From the NCBI GenBank assembly GCA_026119855.1, contig JAOWBW010001302.1, positions 124,001 through 188,000 on the forward strand: 64,000 bases of DNA, in the 5' to 3' direction. Within the stretch, counting starts at the first letter, position 1; each line of letters begins with the position of its first letter. This document shows positions 21,579 through 31,592 of the stretch, in pieces. This DNA is from Campanula takesimana (taxonomy: Eukaryota > Streptophyta > Magnoliopsida > Asterales > Campanulaceae). A model generated the notes under the pieces. It was not told the DNA's origin, did not search any database, and worked only from the letters and a program-made list of their open reading frames with translations. A program made the position numbers and the translations under genes.

Positions 21579-22173
21579 ATTATTTAATGTCTATTTATTT
21601 CTTGGTCTAATAAATTCTGTTAAGTATTTTGGCTCTTGTTAGAAAATGCAAAAATAGCTTGCGGTTCTATAAATATTTGAACCGCATCAATAAAGGTTCG
21701 GTAGAAGATTCTAATCAAACCGCAATGTCAAGAAGGATGATTTCGGTTTGCTCCAAACCGTATCAAGAAAATATTACATCGATTTGATCAAGTCAAACCG
21801 CAGTCAGAACTGAGAGATACTGGTTTCATCAAAACCGATAGTGAGGAAAAGATATGTCGGTTTACTCAAACAGCTCAGGTATGTATAATTGCAATTTAGT
21901 CCCTACTTTATGTCACTTCATTCTTTAAGGACCATTGTGAAATTATTTCTGCCGCATTAAATGCGATAGACAGGTATACAGACGGTTAAGCTTTCCACAA
22001 CCGTCTGGCCGCTCCACTACCCGAGGTGGTTAATTTGAGTATAAAAGACAAAGTTTAATTTATTTTACCTTTTTACTTTCTTCCTCATTTGGCAAAAACT
22101 TCTTTCTCTCTCTTCTGCACTCTCTCTCTATCCTCTCTCTAATTTTTTCATATATACTTAAACAATTCTCGAA
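21579..22173 (+). other. Element F pol-env spacer rich in AACCG words
   Basis: Non-coding. Between about 21655 and 21880 there are eight or nine AACCG or CGGTT words, such as GAACCGCAT, AAACCGCA, TTCGGTTTG and AAACCGTAT. The right part holds a TATA box and a CT-rich leader for the env-like gene. Confidence 0.7.
22040..22047 (+). promoter_or_regulatory. Candidate internal promoter of the F env-like gene
   Basis: TATAAAAG stands 134 bp upstream of the env-like ATG. It is followed by a pyrimidine-rich stretch with CTCTCTCT runs (about 22075-22145), as in many plant 5' leaders. Element H has the same arrangement (TATATAT, CT-rich leader, ATG). Confidence 0.55.
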
Positions 22174-22242
22174 ATGGCACCAAAGAAAACCATTGATCTT
22201 GCTTCTACTTCTACATCTGCGAAATCATCGAAGCCCGATATG
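22174..22242 (+). CDS. Element F env-like gene, exon 1
   Basis: A 23-codon first exon begins M-A-P-K-K-T and ends ...P-D-M, directly before the splice donor GTATGG. The start is chosen because the H gene has the same beginning (M-G-P-K-K) and the same end (a Met codon right before GTATGA). Ser/Thr/Lys rich; no signal peptide is evident. Function unknown; 'env-like' only refers to the position of such genes in Sireviruses. It is interrupted downstream by G, so no intact product is possible. Confidence 0.7.
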
Positions 22243-22898
22243 GTATGGATTTCTTGAACCCTCTACTCAGTATTCTATTTCGTCCGCCATTGTTGAAGCT
22301 TAAAAAGCTTGTTCATCTTCCTTGATCCTTTTATGTTTTTACTTCATTATTTTGGTTGGATTGTACTCGCATTTGCTTATATATACTGTGTGCTTTCTTT
22401 ATTTTGTGATTTGTGTTTAATTTTTGAGCAAAATCGTCTTTTGGGTTTTTGGTGTCCGTTTGTATTTCTGCAGGTTCTGGGTTCATATGTTGTTATTTGT
22501 TCTTGTCTATTTAGAACGTTGTTAGAATCTGCCCTTTGTGATCGTTTTGATATACTTCTTTCATATTTTGGTTAAGGTTTTTTTATGCATATTCATACTC
22601 TGTTCGTCATATTCTTCGTGCATTCAAACTCTTTTTCAAAAAATTTCTCTTTGATCTATTTTTTTATTCTTTGGTTTATTTGTTCATGTTTTTACCCTGT
22701 TACCCCTATTCCTTTATTTAAACCGCATGTTATCATTGTTAGGATTTCTTGTTACAGTTTGTAAGTCTTATTCAAACTGCTACGTTTATTCATTTGATTG
22801 AACCGCTCAGTTTGGTTAAGTGTTATGAACCTCACGGTTTGCTTGATGCTTCAAACTTTTAATCTTTAAATTTTTTTCTAACTTTGATTATTTTTCAG
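22243..22898 (+). other. Intron of the F env-like gene
   Basis: 656 bp, T-rich. Donor ATG/GTATGG, branch-like CTAAC 18-22 bases before the acceptor, then a pyrimidine tract and TTTTTCAG/GAT. The join is phase 0 and gives M-D-P-S-N-F-x-P-G, matching M-D-I-A-N-F-x-P-G in H. It contains three AACCG/CGGTT words. A hydrophobic frame inside it (22309-22575) is treated as chance. Confidence 0.75.
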
Positions 22899-23264
22899 GA
22901 TCCTTCAAACTTTGTACCCGGTTCTAGGATTATAGAAGAGGATTTCCAACAAGATGCAGTTGGGAGAAAGCTGCTACAATTGCTTGAAACCACAAAGCTT
23001 CTTCCTCTGTTCCTCATGGATGAACCCCAATTTATAACCTTTATCTGTGCCAAATTCTTTGAGAATGACATTCCTACCAATACGGCTCTGTTAGATGTAA
23101 GGGGTGAGGTAATAAGAGACTTGGAGACTGGGGAAGTGAAATATGAAGATGCTATAAATTCCACGGTTTGTGGGAAGTCTGTGACCCTGACCGCCTCAAA
23201 GATAGCAGTGCTAGATGGACTTGAAAACTCTTGGATCTTTGGGATTAAATCGGAGTTATTGAAT
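22899..23264 (+). pseudogene. Element F env-like gene, exon 2 (part before G)
   Basis: 122 codons open from the splice acceptor to the G insertion. Starts D-P-S-N-F-V-P-G-S-R and has a globular, mixed alpha/beta composition with the segment S-T-V-C-G-K-S-V-T-L-T-A-S-K. The matching stretch of H reads A-T-V-Q-N-V-A-I-T-I-S-T-G-K. The style recalls the domain often labelled 'putative plant transposon protein'; I could not test that. The reading frame continues exactly after G and one copy of the TGAAT target site, at 40321. Confidence 0.8.
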
Positions 23265-24793
23265 TGTTGGTGTTGGTGCCCTAGGCATGGTTGTTAAACG
23301 TTGTATGTGTTATCATTATATTCATATTAATTAAGAGATATTTAGGTTATTATTAATGCTCATGTTTGCTTATAATAATCTCCGTCCCTAGATCTTGTTA
23401 AGCACTAGTATAAAGGCTAAATGATCATGGGATGATCATGTTAGATTTATGGGTACTTGTTTAGAACAAGGTACTGGACATGACCCACTGTATGAGATTT
23501 ATGTCATGGTCTATGTAATACATATATCTCATATTAGTTATGTCATTTAAATCCTTAAACATGAAGTTATTATAGTCTTCCACTTGATGAAGATTATGTT
23601 TGACATATTCAAACACTACCTTTAACCAGGTAGTTATAAAGGGTATGATTGGCATAATCGGATTCACGTAGGGAAGAATAATAAGCTAAATGTATTTGTC
23701 CCTCTTCGGAGAGATGTCAAGCTTGGGCCCCTCGAAGGAATGATGTTGATGAAATGTTTGCCAAACTCAAATTGATTGATTGGATTAATGTTATTTGGAT
23801 TATCAACATATTGGGGATCGAGAAAAGTATTGAACAAAACAAGTTGACTTATTGACCATGACTTTTGTTCAAAGACATCGTGGACAAAGGGATTATGACA
23901 TGTTCTAAAAGGAATGTGAACTTGTATCTAGTTACACTATTTGGGTAGGTATGATGGTTTGCTAAAACCTAATCATATCTTATGGGTTCATGTTTGGACT
24001 CATTGCCAACTTAGTGTAATCCTAGAGGGTCACACACGAATAGAACGAATCCTAAAATACTGAATTGGAATTATGGAAAAATGGCTATTTCTGGTCTGGC
24101 ACGACCGTGGTAAAGTGCTTGGCATGACCATGCTGGTTTTAGGGAACGACCGTGCTAAAGTGCTTGGCACGACCGTGCCGATTATAATGCACGACCGTGC
24201 CAATAATCAGAAAAGGGAAGGCAGGCTCGACCCTATTGGCACTACCGTGCCAGTTATAGTGCAAGACCATGCCAGAGCTGCTTGGACAAAAAGTTTGTTT
24301 CCTTAATTGGGTGACGGGATTTAGGAATCCTAGGTCATTAAGGGTTAATGACTAGGACCTATAAAAGCATCTTTTCACCAGCCATTAAGCTAATGAAACC
24401 TAGTAGTTTTGAGAGGCAATATTCTTGATCAAAGATTTGGAATCCATGATCAAGAAACCCTAATTCCATATAGTCATTATAATTGTGAAAGTGTTTTTCA
24501 TAATTTGGTCTAGCAACCAAGATCAAGAGTTCTTGACATTCGTTCGTGGTGTGGATACTGCTAGAGGGTGAAACTTATCATCTTCATAGTTCGCGATTCT
24601 TGCTCTGTTCATGATCAAGCTTTCAAGCCTCTACCGAATTCAAGGTTGCAAATTCAAAGTCATCAAGGGTTAGTATTCTAGTATTCATTATGCATGTATT
24701 TGACTTAATCATATGAATGGATCTATGGGCTTTGGGTTTCATGAAAATTTTAAATGCTTAATTCCGCTGCGCATGTTACTACGAAACCCAACA
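23265..24793 (+). repeat. 5' LTR of element G
   Basis: TGTTGGTGTTGGTGCCC...GAAACCCAACA, 1529 bp. TATA box TATAAAA at 24360-24366. The U3 part holds seven copies of a near-palindromic word (24101-24270), two more than its 3' partner. By eye the two LTRs differ by a few percent plus indels. Confidence 0.93.
24101..24270. promoter_or_regulatory. Seven-copy ACGACCGT array in the G 5' LTR
   Basis: Words of the GCACGACCGTGC type start (at the ACGACCGT core) at 24101, 24124, 24146, 24169, 24191, 24241 and 24263. Intervals are 23, 22, 23, 22, 50 and 22 bp. The last copy ends about 90 bp upstream of the TATA box. Some copies carry single changes (ATGACCAT, ACTACCGT). Confidence 0.7.
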
Positions 24794-24794
24794 G

Positions 24795-24806
24795 TGGTAT
24801 CAGAGC
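24795..24806 (+). other. Primer-binding site of G (initiator tRNA-Met type)
   Basis: TGGTATCAGAGC begins two bases after the LTR end. Confidence 0.9.
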
Positions 24807-25180
24807 CCTGTTCATGTTGATTATTTCAATACTAGATCATGTTGTGTGTATATAAATTGCTTGTTTATGTGCCTAGCATGATATGAATATTGGGATTATG
24901 ATGTTTATGTGTTACATGGATTTTATGTGGTTTATTGTTTTATAAACTTTAATCGCACTATTCAATCTCAAACAAATTATGGTGGATTTAAAATTGTTTG
25001 GGTTATCAATTTTTGATTGGATCAAGTTTTGATAATCTAAGGATTCATGAATTGTTAATTCAAGGTTTTGATGATCATGGTGATTGGATCACCAAGAACA
25101 CCAAATCCTAATTGAATCGGGAAAAACAATTTTGAGATAAATTTTGGAACTTTAAAAATCTGAGATTTTTTGGAGAGGGT

Positions 25181-25212
25181 TCGACCGGACCCATGAAAAA
25201 CCCCGGCCGGAC
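25181..25212. promoter_or_regulatory. Paired CGGAC words in the G leader
   Basis: TTCGACCGGACC and CCCGGCCGGACC share CCGGAC at 25185 and 25207, exactly 22 bp apart. The homologous place in the G' leader (55446-55515) has four GCGG-Y-CGC words instead. Confidence 0.5.
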
Positions 25213-26018
25213 CTAGGGTTTCGGTTGGGGGATCTTGCAAGGGTTCGGGGTGGATCTTAGGGTTTAATTTTTCTATTTGTTTTAGTCTTGTGATTCCAAG
25301 TTTGGATGGCTAATCTACGTTCATCGAGATTGTTTTTCCCAAACTTGATCGCAAATCAAAGACTCAAAGATAAAACGAAGTTAGAATTATGAAGAGTTCA
25401 TAATTGCTAAAATTTAGAAACAAAGTTCTTGATTCAAAGATTGGAGATCCATGTGGAATTGTGGATGCAATTGGCCTACGTTCATCGAGACCATCTATTG
25501 CTTAGTATCGGCCACATGGACTACTTTCTTGGTTTCTTGAATTAGTGAGGAATTGTGGTTGCCTTATGGCTTAGTTCGGCCGCACTTCTTGTTGTCTTGA
25601 TTTAGAGATGATAACCAAAGTTCAAATAGTCTCATCCTCATAATTAAAGAAAAACTAATGACACATAAATATTATGCTTAAATTAAATGATGATTAATTT
25701 AGTGGCTAAACTTGATGCGTAACATGTTTATCTTATGTGCTCATAAATGTGTTGTATTCTATATGATTATAAACCTTCAAGAAAGGTTTTAAGTCTTTTC
25801 GCCACGCCATGATTAAAACACTTGTAGTACATGGGTGATTTTAATGTGGGTTCACCCAAACGAGGTGCATTAACTTTATTCATGTATGATCAAGATGGAT
25901 GATGTGGGCACGCCCTAGCGAGGCACATCAACTATGCGTTTAAAATGGTTAGACTTAATTGGGCGTCAAAACAGTTTTGGGCCTAAGGCAAAGATGAGAT
26001 TAAACATGCTTTTGAAAT

Positions 26019-26290
26019 TGGATCTCTAAGAATCATATGAGATATGATTGACATGTTTGTCTACCTAATTAATTTGATTTTGTGTAATCCGCTTTACCGG
26101 ACTTGAAATTAAATTAAAGATGGATCTTAGCCCAATTTTAAAGAATCTCAGAAAAGGATCTAAGAGTCATATGTGATATGATTGACAGGGTTGTCTACCT
26201 AATTAATTTAATTTTGTGTAATCCGCCTTAGTGGACTTGAAATTAAATTAAAGTTGGATCTTAGCCCATTTAAATTATATTATACATTGG
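26019..26290 (+). repeat. Tandem duplication, about 135 bp unit, in the G leader
   Basis: Two copies share GATATGATTGACA, GTTGTCTACCTAATTAATTT, TTTTGTGTAATCCGC and GATCTTAGCCCA, with scattered differences. Confidence 0.8.
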
Positions 26291-26679
26291 ATGTATAAGA
26301 AGTTATATAATTTAGTGGGAGTATTTTTGGAAAATACATTATTTATCTCTTTAATGAGATTGGTACTTGTAAAATTTTGGAAATTTTGCATGAGTTGTAG
26401 ATAATGACAACTAAATTCGTTGCGATAAATCCTTGATAAGGATAAGCTTCAAGAGATGGTACAAACTTCGTGGATTGGATCCTGAGCCTAAGAATTGTTC
26501 TAAGGCAAGAAGATAAGTTGTACATTCTTGATAGGCCTATTCCTAAAAGAACCCGGAGCCAATGCCCCTAGGGCGGAGGAGACAATCACAAGAAACATGA
26601 GTATGATTCTAGGGATGTGAGTTGTCTCATGCTCGCGATTATGTGCTCAAAACTCTAACAAAGTTTGGAACTTGTGGAA

Positions 26680-27110
26680 GCGTATTAGATAGGCGTGGAG
26701 TTAAGAGACATGTTTCAAGAGAAAGCTAGGCAAGAGAGGTATAAAACCATTGTTGCATTCACTTATTGTAAAATGAGTGAAGGGCAACGAGTGGCACCTC
26801 ACATCCTTAATATGAAAGGCTACATGGAGCATCTTGAGAAACTTGGTTGTCCGATTGGATTGGAGCATTGCATAGATCTCATTCTTATATTCATTGCCTA
26901 AGAGTTATAATCACTTTGTGATGAACTATAGCATGCTTGGAATGGATAAAGAATCTCTCCAAGTTCCATGACATGCTTAAAACAACGGAGATGAAGATGG
27001 TGGAGAAAGGTTCTCCAGTGCTCATGGTTCATGAAGGGAAAGGGCAAATGCCAAAGGAAAGGTAAGACAGACATTGTCTAAAGGAAATAATTGTGGCTAA
27101 AATTATAACT
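26680..27110 (+). pseudogene. gag: Element G gag remnant
   Basis: Translation shows a copia Gag (UBN2-like) helix region, with L-R-D-M-F-Q-E-K-A-R-Q-E-R-Y-K-T and H-I-L-N-M-K-G-Y-M-E-H-L-E-K-L-G-C-P. After a frameshift near 26890 it gives S-Y-N-H-F-V-M-N-Y and M-L-K-T-T-E-M-K. Only about 68 codons are open in one frame. The basic tail follows to about 27110. No intact zinc knuckle was found. Confidence 0.75.
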
Positions 27111-27239
27111 CGAATTAATGCAATTTGTAACGTGGCAATTGGATTGACCATTTAAAATTGTAATCAAAATTCTGGATGATCAATAAATTAGAATGGTAGT
27201 GGGACTACCACTTGGGATATTTATGTTATAAAATAATCT

Positions 27240-28939
27240 TTCTAAATTTAATTATTGGGTATTGGATACCGGATGTGGATCCCACATTTGTAAAAATGTG
27301 CAATAATTAGTGGAGTGAAAGATTACTTATAGTAAAGTTAGACCTACGAATGGTAATGATGCAAGGTTGTAGAATTGTTCGTAGAATACTGATAAAGTGA
27401 CTTTACTCATGAAGTAGAAAATATTATTTTGTTATAAGATAATGAAGGATATTTATTTCTTATTTGGAATAAGAAAGGTGCTTTATTTATTATGATTTAC
27501 TTCATTGTGTTATCATATAAATAAATTTTATATCCTAAATCTTAAAGAACAAAATAATAAATGAGACTATAACATAAGTAATTAAATTCCTTATGCATTA
27601 TTGTTTTGATCAAATAAATGAGAAATGCATATTTAAAATTCCATGGGACGGGGTTTTAAAGTCATATGATTTGGAATCATATGATTTATGCAAGACTTGT
27701 TTTTTTGGACCAAGACATTTTTTACTATGATTGGTGAAAGGCTAACATCTTACTTGACCTAATACATTTCGATGTATATGGTTCATTAAGTAGCAATGCT
27801 AAAAAGATAATTTTGGTAATACTTGGTAAAACTATTCAAAGATTCTGATTGAATCATGATGATGAATAATTAAACCAAGAATTTGACAGTCATCGTTAAG
27901 GTTGTGAAATAGTTTCATAATTAACTCCACCAAGAACACCATTTGGAATGATGTGTCTGCGTGGAGGTAAAGAACCTTATTGGATAAGGGTTCATTAGAT
28001 GATAACATTAGATTGATCTTCCATTAATTGTTTTGGGGTTATGTATTTGAAACCGCTATAATTACACTAATTTGAGTTCCATCAAAAGAGGTTAAAAGGT
28101 GAAAGAAAAACTAGGTTTGTCTTTCATAAAGATTTAAGATGGTGAGACCTTTTGGAAAGGAGCTGTCTGGGACACACTCACATTTAAATTTAATAAAATA
28201 TATTTTCATGGGATATCCTAAGAAGTCTCGAGGATATTATTTTACTCATAAGAAACAAATGGTTTGTTACTTATGATGGTACTTTTCTAGATAAGTTGTT
28301 TATCTCTAAAAGAACCAGTGGGAGTAAAATATACCTCGAATGGTTCGAGACCCAGAAAATAGCATTTAACCTAAGATGGAAGTTGAACAAAATTTCACAA
28401 GGGATTGTGAAAACCCGTTCAAAGATATACAAGTACTTGCATACATGATAGGATACAATCTATTACAAGAAATATTGGATATTTCGAAATAGAAAGTATT
28501 GATGTAAAGCTCATTAAGAATGACAAGTTTACCACCTATCAAAATGCAGTGTCCACTCCATACTTAGATTAATGACTTGGAGTCATAAAATGTAAAAGGC
28601 AATTCATGTATAATAATCAAGTTTAGAACTTGATCATTCTAACCTAAGGAGTAAAAAACCAAAGGATGAGATTGAGTTTTCTTGGGGAAAACATACATGG
28701 GTAGCAAGAAACATACTAGAATTTATATGGTCATATCTTCATATTTGGAATATGAAATTTGACAGATGGATGTCAAAACAGCGTTCCCTAACAGGAACTC
28801 ACTTAAGGATGTATTGGATACAACCTAAAGGTTTTGATAGTCAAGCAAAATTCTAAAAAGTATGAAAGTTTCGCAGATTCATGGGATGGATTAAAGCAAG
28901 CTTCTAGGAGTTGGAATCTCCGTTTTGATGAATCAAAGA
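27240..28939 (+). pseudogene. pol: Element G protease, integrase and RT (part before C)
   Basis: The protease motif Y-W-V-L-D-T-G-C-G-S-H-I-C lies at about 27254. The following integrase region is heavily mutated, with only scraps in varying frames. From about 28680 RT segments appear (W-M-S-K-Q-R-S, then W-I-K-A-S-S-R-S-W-N-L-R-F-D-E-S-K). The last of these is cut by C at 28940 and resumes at 37771 with E-F-G-F-I-K-N-E-D-E. Confidence 0.75.
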
Positions 28940-31052
28940 TGTCGCGACCCCGAACCCCCCGCGGGCCCGAGACCGCGATCTGGACGTCGACTTAAGACCA
29001 AAACTAAGAAATACTGAAGTTAAAAATTCCATTTGATACCAAAAGGTGATGATCCAAAGTTTTACAAATCCAAGTTTGACAAAAACCAAATACAACTATC
29101 ATAAACTTCCACAAGTTTATGCCCAACAAAATACAAATATACAATTCTTAATGACGTCAATGATTGGTACAACTATCCCCAAAAGGTTACACATTTATAT
29201 AATGTAAACCAACCTATAACAACCTTCCCCAAAATAATGTATCCACACTCGACGTCTTCTTTCTCGTGATCAGCGAGACTAATCCTTAGCACCTGGGGGG
29301 GGGGGGGTTAAGGAAAAACAAAGATAAAAGGAAAGGGGGTGAGATAAATCTCAATAAGTTACTAATGCAACTACATGACATGCTATGATGCACGAATCGA
29401 TAAGCAATAATAAATATCACCTAGCACATAGCATTTATCACATAACAGATAGCAGCGGAAATAAACACATAACAAAGGATATAGCCATGGTTTTCCAAAC
29501 CGGTACATCCAAATAAAGGATCGCTGCGCAGCTTCAATAATCAACCAATCAACATCTTCATAATAGCATGAAAGCCGAAGAGAAATCCCCGGTACCGGAA
29601 CCAATAACCAAATGAAGTGTCACAAGGGACGGGAGACATGCCACAAAGTCATGCTCCAAGTAAAGCTAAAATGCACACAAAGGAGCTAGCTCTTCTCACA
29701 TCCAAGGCCAATCTGGAGGAGGGTAATAATGGGGCAAAACAATGGTCAACATCACAATAGACTTGGCCGTGCCATCATAATGTTTCGCATCGCCCAAACA
29801 CACACAAAATACCAGCTGGACTTTCAAATAAATGCTAAGTAATAAATACTAGCTTAAATAAACAACTTAAGGTTCCAAAGTAGGGAACCAATCCAAATAA
29901 ATCACCACAAAGGTAAACCAACACAAACAGCACATCAAATATCAACCACATTCCCAAAATGATACTTAATCAAATTCCAGAACATATTTATTCACAAAAG
30001 AATCAAATCCAATTAATAAGGTATTCCAAGATGTTATCTTAAGTTAATTAGAAGAAATAAACTTAAACTATTTAGGCCCTAAGTCCTAAACCAAACAAAA
30101 AGGGAGAATTCTGAACCAGGGGGCGGGCGGGCGCCTGGTAGGGGGCGGGCGGGCGCCTGAATGACCAGAAGGTCTGGCCATCAAAAAAGGGCATGTAGGC
30201 GGGCGCTCGGGTCAAGGCGGGTGGGCGCTCGGCCTGGGTTTTGGCCGGGAAGAACAGAGCTGGGTTCTTCATTTCGACCCAAATTTCACCAAAACACAAA
30301 ATACTCCATTTCAACTCTATCTACACATTCCAAAATGTACCAAAACCACTTATAACTAGGGTGGGGATTCAAATACACCATTTATCAACCCAAAACCAAG
30401 AATCAAACCCAACCTTCATCAATTCACCATTTTTAACCAAAAACTCAAATAAATTCCAAACAAATTCAAAACCCAACCAAACTTCAAATATAACACATCA
30501 AGCATTATCTAAACATGATATGAACATTTTAGCATCAAAATAGGGGAAAAGTAACTTACTTGATAAATCTCAAAGATGACGAAATTCAATTCTTTTTTGT
30601 TCTACGCGATCTTATCGACGATCTAAACAAGGTTCATGTTTTAAGAAATGAGAGATTATGAGAGGAAGAGGAAGTAAATGAAGAGAGAAGGAAGGGAGGA
30701 AAAACTTACCACACAAGGAGAGAGAGAGAGAGAGTTGGCTGGGAAGGGATGGAGAGAGTGAGGGAGAAGGTGAGGGAGAAGAGAGGGAGTAGGGAAATTA
30801 TTTCAAAATGTTGCACTTAGGGCCCCTCCCCTACACTACTCAAAATAAACAACTTCCCACTAATAATTAAGACCCAACAATACTACACTAACCCAAATAA
30901 CCCAAATAAATGCTTAAGCATAAATATCATAACACATAAAATGCACACATAATTATTTAAATAAATAATAATTTAAATAAATAAACAAGCAAATAAATAA
31001 ATAATAATTATTTATTACTAATAAAATAGAGCCTATATTTCGGGTCGTGACA
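28940..31052 (-). repeat. 3' LTR of element C (left)
   Basis: Plus-strand ends TGTCGCGACCCC and GGGTCGTGACA, 2113 bp. It contains a poly-G run (about 29296-29307), the GGGGTGAGATAAATCTCA block (29336), a four-copy GC word array (30127-30228) and a GA microsatellite (30718-30738). Confidence 0.95.
30127..30228. promoter_or_regulatory. Four-copy GCGGGCGC array in the left C LTR
   Basis: Cores start at 30127, 30149, 30199 and 30221 (GCGGGCGC three times, then GTGGGCGC). Intervals are 22, 50 and 22 bp. The first two copies are a 22-bp tandem duplication missing from the right LTR. Confidence 0.7.
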
Positions 31053-31067
31053 TTCACTCCCCCTTAA
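31053..31067 (-). other. Polypurine tract of C
   Basis: On the minus strand TTAAGGGGGAGTGAA directly precedes the 3' LTR start TGTCACGACCC. Confidence 0.85.
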
Positions 31068-31101
31068 AGAAAATTCGACCCGAATTTTAACGAGACTCAC
31101 C

Positions 31102-31592
31102 TTAAACAAAAAGCCACGGAAATTTCCTCTCGATCTCATCTCGGAGCTCCCACGTCGACTCCTCGATATTATGATTCCTCCAAAGAACTCTAACCAATGG
31201 AATGCTTTTGCTCCTCAACTCTTGGACTTTAGAATCTAGGATCCGGACCGGTCGTTCCTCATAAGTCATATCGGGCTCTATATCCTCCGGTACCCTCGGT
31301 AACACGTGAGATGGATCATAAACATACTTCCGAAGCATAGAAACGTGGAAAACGTTGTGCAACCTGTCCAAAGATGGCGGTAACGCAAGACGATACGCAA
31401 GAAGTCAAACCTTTCCCAAAATCTCGAATGGACCAATAAACCTCGGAGCCAATTTGCCTTTCTTCCCAAACCTACGAATACCCACCTTTGGAGATACTTT
31501 CAAGAACATAAAATCACCGGTCTGAAAACTAAGATCTCGCCTTCGGTTATCTGCATAGATCTTATGTCGACTCTGGGCTGTTTTCAATCCCA
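31102..31592 (-). pseudogene. pol: Element C integrase C-terminus with chromodomain-like end
   Basis: The frame resumes at about 31590 after a frame-breaking deletion. It reads D-L-S-F-Q-T-G-D-F-M-F-L-K-V-S-P and P-R-F-I-G-P-F-E-I-L, a GPY/F-type module. It meets TGA at 31407-31405 and goes on as N-V-F-H-V-S-M-L-R-K-Y to a tail with V-R-V-L-W-R-N-H-N-I-E-E-S-T-W-E. That tail is the chromodomain-like end of Tekay-type chromoviruses, thought to guide integration. It terminates at 31102. Confidence 0.88.

Larger units (their letters stand above)
24807..26690 (+). other. Element G leader
   Basis: Long leader without a clear gene. It holds a pair of CCGGAC-containing words 22 bp apart (25181-25212) and two copies of an 'ATTGTGG-TGC...CTTAGT...CGGCC-CA' phrase (near 25451 and 25549-25585). 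It also carries a tandem duplication of about 135 bp (26019-26290). Gag probably starts in the right part, but the start is not readable. Confidence 0.6.

Noticed and set aside
22309..22575. Hydrophobic 88-codon frame that looks like a small membrane protein
   Set aside because: It lies inside the predicted T-rich intron of the env-like gene; T-rich DNA gives F/L/V-rich translations by chance.
29296..29307. Poly-G run as a regulatory G-tract
   Set aside because: It varies in length between the paired LTRs (also 36033-36044 and 62513-62519); homopolymer slippage or assembly error is sufficient.
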